Below are positions 1 to 4,361 of a stretch of 5,649 nt of DNA, piece after piece. The DNA comes from Flavisolibacter sp. GTDB lineage: Bacteria > Bacteroidota > Bacteroidia > Chitinophagales > Chitinophagaceae. The stretch is from NCBI GenBank assembly GCA_025936195.1, contig JAICTW010000218.1:1-5649 (forward strand), written 5' to 3'. The notes under the pieces were generated by a model. That model was not told where the DNA came from. It saw nothing but the letters and a program-made list of their open reading frames with translations, and did no database searches. Made by a program: the position numbers and the translations under genes. The number at the start of each line of letters is the position of its first letter. The stretch's first letter is position 1.

Positions 1-2
1 AT

Positions 3-458
3 TTGATTTCATTTATCAATCATGGCCTAAAAGAAATTGATAAGAATGATACCAATTTGGAAGAGATCATTCCTGAAAACGTTACGGAGGAAATAGAGAC
101 GCATTCAGAAATTGAAAAATCACTGTTGAGAATTTTGCGTCTTTGGGGCGGATTTGGTGAAGTAGTAAAATTAGGCGACCGATGGCAGGGAGGAATGATG
201 ATCCTTCAACCGGCAGATAAATCACTAAAGCCAAAAGAAATACCGATTGACGATTTCTTTCACAAAATTGTTATGCTCCGCGACAGGCTAAGGGTGATGG
301 AACAACAAATCAATGCCAACAAAAAGCTGTCCGAGGAAGACAAGGTAAATCTTCAGCAATACATTACCAGAATTTATGGATCGCTTACTACGTTCAATGT
401 TTTATTTAAAAACAAAGAGCAGTGGTTTGTGGGAGAGAAAGGAAGTAAAGAAGAGTAA
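3..458 (+). CDS. Hypothetical protein, 5' end cut by window edge
   Basis: I do not recognise a characterised family. The frame is already open at the first bases of the window, its first codon would be TTG, and the next Met is only at residue 66, so the real start is most likely upstream and this is a C-terminal part of about 150 residues. No signal peptide or membrane segment is visible. The start is acidic (about residues 10-40, rich in Glu and Asp). A central part around residues 48-75 is Gly- and hydrophobic-rich and includes the run GDRWQGGMM. The last half is charged and probably helical (DDFFHKIVMLRDRLRV, then EEDKVNLQQYITRIYGSL). This suggests a small cytoplasmic helical protein. It ends 61 bases before the transposase start; nothing indicates that the two work together. 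Coding status is well supported by length and sensible composition; function is unknown. Confidence 0.72.
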   Translation: MISFINHGLKEIDKNDTNLEEIIPENVTEEIETHSEIEKSLLRILRLWGGFGEVVKLGDRWQGGMMILQPADKSLKPKEIPIDDFFHKIVMLRDRLRVMEQQINANKKLSEEDKVNLQQYITRIYGSLTTFNVLFKNKEQWFVGEKGSKEE

Positions 459-469
459 TGGGCTGTCCA

Positions 470-486
470 ATTCTGAACGGGAGAAT
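470..486 (+). repeat. Weak hairpin upstream of the transposase
   Basis: ATTCT (470-474) can pair with AGAAT (482-486) around a 7-base loop GAACGGG. It lies 33 bases before the transposase start. Y1 transposases of the IS200/IS605 group recognise hairpins near each element end, so this could be a degenerate left-end structure; it also contains the string CTGAA that recurs in the downstream hairpins. The stem is only five base pairs and mostly A/T, so chance is a fair alternative. Confidence 0.2.
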
Positions 487-519
487 GCAATTCAAATCAT
501 AAAGCCAAAACAATAAAAG

Positions 520-966
520 ATGAGTACCTATACTCAAATACTCTATCAAATTGTTTACAGTACTAAAAACAGGGAGCATACGCTTGTAGCAGAAAACCGC
601 AAAGAGCTTTATAAATACATCTGGGGAATTTTAAAAAACAACAAATGCCATCTTTATCAGATAGGAGGAATAGAAGACCATTTGCATATTGTCACTCACC
701 TTCATCCTTCTGTAGCTTTATCTTCTTTAATTAAAGATATAAAGCTTGCAAGCACAACATACATAAAAGAGAATCACATGTTTCCGGACTTTTGCGGGTG
801 GCAGGATGGTTACGGTGCTTTTACCTACTCTATTGGTGCAAAGGAGAATCTTATAAACTATGTGAAAAATCAGGAAGAGCATCATAGAAAGAAAAGCTTT
901 CTGGAGGAATATAGAGCACTGCTTCACGAACATAAAATTGAGTTTGATGAAAAATACCTGTTGTGA
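520..966 (+). CDS. tnpA: IS200/IS605-type Y1 (HUH) transposase, standalone TnpA/RAYT-like
   Basis: A 148-residue single-domain protein of the Y1 transposase family (Transposase_17, PF01797), full length for the group. Enzymes of this family nick and rejoin single-stranded DNA at hairpins through a 5'-phosphotyrosine bond and need no second protein for chemistry. The HUH metal-binding motif is His54-Leu55-His56 in EDHLHIV. The likely nucleophile is Tyr114 in NYVKNQEEHH, with Gln118 one helical turn on as a probable third metal ligand. The family signature WQDGYGAFTYS (94-104) and the C-terminal EYRALL...DEKYLL are present, so nothing looks broken. The start is the ATG at 520 after an A-rich leader without a Shine-Dalgarno site. 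No tnpB/IscB-like gene is nearby. The 3' flank holds a cluster of palindromes (972-1284). It could be a mobile IS200-like element or an immobile REP-associated transposase; the sequence alone does not decide. Confidence 0.93.
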   Translation: MSTYTQILYQIVYSTKNREHTLVAENRKELYKYIWGILKNNKCHLYQIGGIEDHLHIVTHLHPSVALSSLIKDIKLASTTYIKENHMFPDFCGWQDGYGAFTYSIGAKENLINYVKNQEEHHRKKSFLEEYRALLHEHKIEFDEKYLL

Positions 967-971
967 TTTAT

Positions 972-990
972 TCAACCACGAAGTGGTTGA
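972..990 (+). repeat. Perfect hairpin just after the transposase stop
   Basis: TCAACCAC (972-979) and GTGGTTGA (983-990) form a perfect 8-bp stem with the tri-loop GAA; T971 and G991 can add a wobble pair. It starts 5 bases after the tnpA stop codon. A short-loop hairpin at this place is what a right-end recognition structure of an IS200/IS605 or RAYT transposase would look like. There is no U-tract after it, which argues against an intrinsic terminator. Its role as a transposase site is inferred from position and shape. Confidence 0.7.
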
Positions 991-1043
991 GGCTTCATTG
1001 CTTTGCTCCTTCCTCTGTATTTCATACACGGTTATTGAAATTG

Positions 1044-1058
1044 AATCCCTTCAGGATT
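1044..1058 (-). repeat. REP-like hairpin, copy 1 (inverted)
   Basis: Read on the minus strand this is AATCC-TGAAG-GGATT: a 5-bp stem and a 5-base loop. It belongs to the same set as the hairpins at 1200-1216 and 1268-1284, which have the same loop and the same outer and inner stem bases, but is in the opposite orientation. The variable third stem base is T here and its partner is A. Confidence 0.6.
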
Positions 1059-1059
1059 A

Positions 1060-1200
1060 ATGGATCACTGTGCAAGGTTGATTCCGACTCGAGATGTACA
1101 CGATCCGAAAGGTACCTTCTTCAATCAGCCGAACCACTCAAGCAGAATTAGAAACGAAGGACACCTCATAAGGGAAAACGAAACAGCCTTAAAAAGCTAA
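1060..1200 (+). CDS. Possible 46-residue small ORF in the G+C-rich block
   Basis: An ATG at 1060 opens a frame of 46 codons ending with TAA at 1198-1200. The product would be hydrophilic and basic, starting MDHCARLIPTRDVHDPKG and rich in Asn, His and Arg, with no signal peptide, membrane segment or motif I know. The frame coincides almost exactly with the block between the two inverted hairpins, and its stop overlaps the edge of the second. Against it: AGGA lies only 3 bases before the ATG, two other readings of the same bases are also open for tens of codons, and the DNA has strong secondary structure. It may be a noncoding structured element or the remnant of a gene rather than an expressed protein. 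Confidence 0.22.
   Translation: MDHCARLIPTRDVHDPKGTFFNQPNHSSRIRNEGHLIRENETALKS
1062..1106 (+). other. Stem-loop in the G+C-richer block, possible structured RNA or DNA
   Basis: GGATC (1062-1066) pairs with GATCC (1102-1106), then after a small 2x1 internal loop TGTGCA (1069-1074) pairs with TGTACA (1095-1100) with one G-U, leaving a 20-base loop. The result is an 11-bp interrupted stem. It is followed at once by the perfect palindrome AAGGTACCTT (1109-1118). No known RNA family is recognised. The G-U pair would be compatible with a transcribed RNA stem, but a single copy cannot show conservation. Confidence 0.35.
1109..1118. repeat. Perfect 10-base palindrome
   Basis: AAGGTACCTT is a loop-free perfect palindrome, 2 bases after the preceding stem-loop. 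Such a site could bind a dimeric protein, but no operator of this sequence is known to me; function is unassigned. Confidence 0.35.
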
Positions 1201-1216
1201 AAGCCTGAAGGGCTTT
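1200..1216 (+). repeat. REP-like hairpin, copy 2
   Basis: AAAGCC (1200-1205), loop TGAAG (1206-1210), GGCTTT (1211-1216): a 6-bp stem with exactly the loop of copy 1 in the other orientation. The variable stem base is G, compensated by C. It could weakly act as a terminator, but only three T residues end the stem and A/C follow. Confidence 0.6.
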
Positions 1217-1267
1217 AACAACAATAACACCAAATGAAATTCGGAGAAAATGAAAAGAATACTAAAA

Positions 1268-1284
1268 CAACCCTGAAAGGGTTG
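1268..1284 (+). repeat. REP-like hairpin, copy 3
   Basis: CAACCC (1268-1273), loop TGAAA (1274-1278), GGGTTG (1279-1284): a 6-bp stem in the same orientation as copy 2. The variable stem base is C, compensated by G; the loop differs by one base. It lies 57 bases before the serine hydrolase start, so it would be in that gene's leader or promoter region. Confidence 0.6.
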
Positions 1285-1341
1285 AACAAATAAATCACTA
1301 AGTTTATAACACTGTTAGATAAGATTAATGGGCCAAACTTT

Positions 1342-2283
1342 ATGCTTAAATTTTTATCAGTCATATTTTTTTGCCTGGCCAGTCAGGCAAACACTTCTGC
1401 ACAAGTAACCATTCCCTCATACTACAAACAATCAAAAAAGCTCAACGAGCAATTAAAAGCAATTGTTCATGAGGTTGGCCTCGACAGCACTTACGATGCA
1501 GGTGAAGACGGCAAAGAACAAATTTCATTTGCAATTATTGACCTCACCGGCAAAAAACCTGTGCTTGGCGGAGTAAACTTCGACAACTTTATCTATCCCG
1601 CATCCGTTTATAAAATGTATGTGGCCATGGAAATATTGCACCAAGTAAATAAAGGTGAATATTCTTTGTACGAGCCTTATGTTGTGAAATCACCCAACGA
1701 TGTTGATCGCTCCAAAGAAATTGATTACGATCCAAGGCCTCTGTTGAAAAACAATGACACCGTTACTATTAACTATCTTCTGGACTTAATGATCACAAGA
1801 AGCGATAATTCTGCTGCCAATTGCCTGATTGATGTGGCAACAAGGCCACGCATTAATCAAACCATGCATCAATATCATTGGTACGGCAGTGAAGTGACCA
1901 GGAAGTTTTTGAAACGCAATGTTGAAGATCCGGGATATGATACCATACGAAGCACCGAAACCTGTGCTCTTCACGCTGCGGATTTCATGTATAAGATTTA
2001 CACCAATCAGCTGGTAAATCCATGGGTAAGCATGCAATTAAAAGCATTGCTGGGAAGGCAATTGGATACAACCAAGCTTTCAACAGGCTTACCGCCAACT
2101 GCTATGTTCTATCACAAAACCGGATGGTGGAGCATGTACACCAATGATGTGGGAATTGTGGATGATGGTAGAATCCAATACATCATTTCTGTTTTTACCC
2201 CGGTGGGAGAAGAGGAAGTTCGGCCAAAACTGAAAGAGCTTTCCCGTAAAGTATATGAGCTGGTCAAAAGTTTACATTCATAA
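1342..2283 (+). CDS. Secreted serine hydrolase, class A beta-lactamase-like (PF13354 type)
   Basis: A 313-residue exported protein of the beta-lactamase/penicillin-recognising fold. Residues 1-21 form a signal peptide (hydrophobic LSVIFFCLA, then TSAQ), placing it in the periplasm. The three active-site motifs are in order and correctly spaced: Ser88-Val-Tyr-Lys91 (SxxK), Ser154-Asp-Asn156 (SDN), Lys259-Thr-Gly261 (KTG). The SDN-to-KTG distance of 105 matches class A enzymes (about 104). The class A omega-loop motif ExxLN is not seen: after the shared VTR (185-187) the expected Glu position is occupied by Arg/Lys-rich sequence, and the nearest acids are Glu195 and Asp196, about three residues off. 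It may therefore acylate but deacylate poorly, or have another substrate; I do not call it a resistance gene. The ATG at 1342 directly precedes the signal peptide. The amidase gene follows after 20 bases, suggesting co-transcription. Confidence 0.87.
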   Translation: MLKFLSVIFFCLASQANTSAQVTIPSYYKQSKKLNEQLKAIVHEVGLDSTYDAGEDGKEQISFAIIDLTGKKPVLGGVNFDNFIYPASVYKMYVAMEILHQVNKGEYSLYEPYVVKSPNDVDRSKEIDYDPRPLLKNNDTVTINYLLDLMITRSDNSAANCLIDVATRPRINQTMHQYHWYGSEVTRKFLKRNVEDPGYDTIRSTETCALHAADFMYKIYTNQLVNPWVSMQLKALLGRQLDTTKLSTGLPPTAMFYHKTGWWSMYTNDVGIVDDGRIQYIISVFTPVGEEEVRPKLKELSRKVYELVKSLHS

Positions 2284-2303
2284 AAATTTCTCAAACGACA
2301 GAT

Positions 2304-3923
2304 ATGAACCGCCGAAATTTTTTAAAGAACAGTTCTTTGGCAGGACTTTCTTTAACCACTTTATCCATTGTTAGCTGCAACAATTCAAAAGATGAAAAAG
2401 CAAAAGTAAAAAGCAGCAGTACTGGCTCTGACGATTTTGAATTGAATGAAGCAGCGATTGACGAATTGCAAAAGCGAATGCAAAATGGAGAAACCACATC
2501 GCATGCCATCACGCAATTGTATTTAGATCGCATTCAGAAAATAGATAAGAACGGTCCGCAGCTAAATGCAGTCATCGAATTGAATCCGGATGCGTTATCC
2601 ATTGCTGATGCTTTGGACAAAGAAAGAAAAAATGGAAAGCTAAGAGGTCTGCTTCACGGTATTCCTGTTCTCATCAAAGACAATATTGATACGGCCGATA
2701 AAATGCAAACCACTGCAGGTGCATTGGCATTGGAAGGAAATTTTGCAAAGCAGGATGCTTTCATCGTTAAAAAGTTACGTGATGCCGGCGCTGTTATCTT
2801 AGGCAAAACCAACCTGAGTGAATGGGCCAACTTCCGTTCTTCAAGATCAGTGAGCGGATGGAGCAGTCGCGGCGGACAAACTAAAAACGCGTATGTGCTC
2901 GATCGTTCTCCCTGCGGCTCCAGCTCCGGTTCTGCTGTTGCCGTATCAGCCAATCTTTGCAAGGTTGCAATAGGAACTGAGACTGATGGCTCTATCAATT
3001 GTCCTGCTTCTATCAATGGTATTGTTGGAATTAAGCCGACAGTCGGATTGGTAAGCCGTGCAGGTATCATTCCAATTTCAAAAACACAGGACACTGCCGG
3101 GCCATTTGGAAGAACGATGCGGGACGCCGTTATTCTTTTAAATGCATTGGTTGGTATTGATCCAAACGATCCTGCTACTTTAGAAAGCAGAGGCAAAACA
3201 AAAACAGATTACACACAATTTTTAGATGCCAATGGTTTGAAGGGAAAAAGAATTGGTGTTGAGAAAACATTTCTGAAACATCATGAAGCAATAGATGCAT
3301 TACTGCGACGAGCATTGGATCAAATTAAAAATTTGGGAGCAACTATTGTTGAAGTGGAATTCATTGATGAATATAATAAATTAGGCGGCGCTGAATTTGA
3401 AGTATTGAAATACGAATTTAAAGACGGCGTGAACAAATATCTTTCTACGGCCAACGCCAAAGTAAAATCATTGCAGGATGTGATCAGTTACAACAAGCAG
3501 AACGAAGCGAAGGCAATGCCTTATTTCAAACAAGAAATTTTGGACAGCTCTGAAAAATTAGGTGGACTAGAAAGCAAAGAATATGTAGAGGCCTTGAGTA
3601 AATCAACCAGCATTCGAAAATTTTTGGATGATCTCATGCAGAAAAATAATTTGAATGCATTATGCGGTCCTGCCACCGGTGCCTCGTGGTGTATTGACCT
3701 GGTTAATGGTGATGCTTTCAGTGGTTATGGCGCTTATGGTCCGGCAGCAACTGCAGGCTATCCTTCCATCACTGTTCCAATGGGTCATGTTAATGATCTT
3801 CCGATTGGCTTCTCCTTTATCAGCACAGCATACGACGAACCTAATTTGATTTCGATTGCTTATGCTTATGAGCAGGCATCCAAAAAAAGATTTGAGCCTG
3901 GCTTCAAACCAACGTACAGTTAA
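2304..3923 (+). CDS. Tat-exported lipoprotein amidase (amidase signature family)
   Basis: A 539-residue hydrolase of the amidase signature family (PF01425), which cleaves carboxamides with a Ser-cisSer-Lys triad. The visible triad is Lys125 in VLIKDNID, Ser206 in CGSSSGS, and nucleophile Ser230 in ETDGSI; the 24-residue gap between the two Ser matches bacterial peptide amidase. The glycine/serine-rich signature covers about 190-236. The N-terminus carries NRRNFLK, a good twin-arginine motif, then a hydrophobic stretch and the lipobox IVSC with Cys25, so it should be a folded-exported lipoprotein on the cell surface or inner side of the outer membrane. Residues 26-44 are a polar linker. It is unlikely to be GatA, which is cytoplasmic and acts with GatB/GatC; neither is nearby. 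The substrate could be C-terminal peptide amides or other amides. It is probably in an operon with the upstream serine hydrolase. Confidence 0.93.
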   Translation: MNRRNFLKNSSLAGLSLTTLSIVSCNNSKDEKAKVKSSSTGSDDFELNEAAIDELQKRMQNGETTSHAITQLYLDRIQKIDKNGPQLNAVIELNPDALSIADALDKERKNGKLRGLLHGIPVLIKDNIDTADKMQTTAGALALEGNFAKQDAFIVKKLRDAGAVILGKTNLSEWANFRSSRSVSGWSSRGGQTKNAYVLDRSPCGSSSGSAVAVSANLCKVAIGTETDGSINCPASINGIVGIKPTVGLVSRAGIIPISKTQDTAGPFGRTMRDAVILLNALVGIDPNDPATLESRGKTKTDYTQFLDANGLKGKRIGVEKTFLKHHEAIDALLRRALDQIKNLGATIVEVEFIDEYNKLGGAEFEVLKYEFKDGVNKYLSTANAKVKSLQDVISYNKQNEAKAMPYFKQEILDSSEKLGGLESKEYVEALSKSTSIRKFLDDLMQKNNLNALCGPATGASWCIDLVNGDAFSGYGAYGPAATAGYPSITVPMGHVNDLPIGFSFISTAYDEPNLISIAYAYEQASKKRFEPGFKPTYS

Positions 3924-3937
3924 TTATCTGTCAACGT
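3912..3937. terminator. Possible hairpin between converging genes
   Basis: ACGTACAG (3912-3919) can pair with CTGT (3928-3931) and, after a 2-base bulge, ACGT (3934-3937) around loop TTAATTAT. It spans both stop codons of the converging genes, where a shared terminator would be expected because only 7 bases separate them. A second stem, GTAGCAA/TTGCTAC (3947-3962), lies just inside the minus-strand gene. Neither has a run of T, so factor-independent termination is doubtful. Confidence 0.25.
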
Positions 3938-4230
3938 GGGTAATTTGTAGCAATCTTGCTACCGGAAGTCGTTGTTGTTGTGCTTGCACTTTGTCCATCA
4001 GAGTTTGCAATTCTGTATCGGTCGTCAAGAGTAAGCAAAGAAGCTCCCAATACACAAGCTCCGGCAAACAAACACAGTCCAAGTGTTAATCCATGCTGAG
4101 CCTGTCCGTAAACAACGGTTCGTCCGGCTTCTATTGTAGTGATGGTCACCGCCGTTCCTTTATAAACGGCATAAACAACTGCAACAACCGCCAGCAGCAG
4201 CAATATGGGAATCAATGTTCTTTTATTCAT
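3931..4230 (-). CDS. Small two-helix inner membrane protein, unknown function
   Basis: A 99-residue protein I cannot assign to a family. Helix 1 is about residues 6-23 (Leu/Val/Ala-rich after the basic MNKR), helix 2 about 48-68 (includes GLCLFAGACVLGASLL with Cys53 and Cys59). The 24-residue link between them is polar (TAVTITTIEAGRTVVYG), and the tail is Ser/Thr-rich with five Thr in a row (84-88). The first segment could also be an uncleaved signal anchor. By the positive-inside rule the basic N-terminus is cytoplasmic, putting the link outside and the tail inside. Hydrophobic pattern, the ATG start, the absence of an overlapping gene on the other strand, and a good promoter upstream (4255-4287) make it a real gene. 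It converges with the amidase and diverges from the ester hydrolase gene. Confidence 0.75.
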   Translation of the reverse strand: MNKRTLIPILLLLAVVAVVYAVYKGTAVTITTIEAGRTVVYGQAQHGLTLGLCLFAGACVLGASLLTLDDRYRIANSDGQSASTTTTTSGSKIATNYPR

Positions 4231-4254
4231 AGCTATGATTTTATTCTATGCTAT

Positions 4255-4287
4255 CAAATTTAATTCCATGCCAGTGCGGGTGTGAAA
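4255..4287 (-). promoter_or_regulatory. Predicted Bacteroidota-type promoter for the small membrane protein gene
   Basis: On the minus strand TAAATTTG (4255-4262) fits the TAnnTTTG -7 consensus of the Bacteroidota housekeeping sigma factor exactly. TTTC (4284-4287), one base off the TTTG -33 element, lies 21 bases upstream. The -7 element is 24 bases from the start codon, giving a short leader. Confidence 0.5.
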
Positions 4288-4293
4288 AGAAAA

Positions 4294-4323
4294 TGTGAAC
4301 AAAACGGCAGTTCAATATCTTTA
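4294..4323 (+). promoter_or_regulatory. Weak candidate promoter for the ester hydrolase gene
   Basis: TGTG (4294-4297), an 18-base spacer, and TATCTTTA (4316-4323) resemble TTTG and TAnnTTTG with one mismatch each, 38 bases before the start codon. Position and spacing are right, but sites with two mismatches are common in A/T-rich DNA. Confidence 0.27.
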
Positions 4324-4361
4324 ATACAATTTAAACCACCCTGCACATTCAAATTTTTATT

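Larger units (their letters stand above)
967..1341. other. Palindrome-rich intergenic region of 375 bases
   Basis: No convincing protein gene fills this stretch. It holds, in order, the hairpin behind tnpA, an inverted pair of related hairpins (1044-1058 and 1200-1216) around a G+C-richer block with its own stem, a third related hairpin (1268-1284), and an A/T-rich leader to the serine hydrolase gene. G+C is about 49% for 1061-1140 but about 31% for 1191-1340. A weak Bacteroidota-like -7 candidate TAAGTTTA lies at 1299-1306, without a correctly spaced -33 element. I see no tRNA, rRNA or CRISPR array. Confidence 0.7.

Noticed and set aside
727..1029. 100-codon minus-strand ORF antisense to the transposase
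   Set aside because: It lies mostly opposite a gene with intact catalytic motifs and has no motif of its own.
963..1151. 62-codon plus-strand ORF starting inside the tnpA stop region
   Set aside because: It starts with GTG overlapping the transposase end, runs through two hairpins, and has no recognisable domain or coding-like composition; it is most likely chance.
1200..1219. Intrinsic terminator at hairpin copy 2
   Set aside because: The T-run after the stem is part of the stem and is followed by A and C; no gene ends just before it.
972..1284. CRISPR-like array
   Set aside because: The repeats are short palindromes in mixed orientation with irregular spacing of about 50-150 bases and no cas gene, unlike direct repeats with uniform spacers.
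2654..3196. 180-codon minus-strand ORF
   Set aside because: It is wholly opposite the amidase signature region; its Pro/Leu/Ala-rich product is the usual shadow of a conserved gene.
3966..3982. GTT trinucleotide run as a microsatellite or phase-variation tract
   Set aside because: Only about three to four units, and it simply encodes the Thr run (84-88) of the minus-strand membrane protein; length changes would stay in frame.
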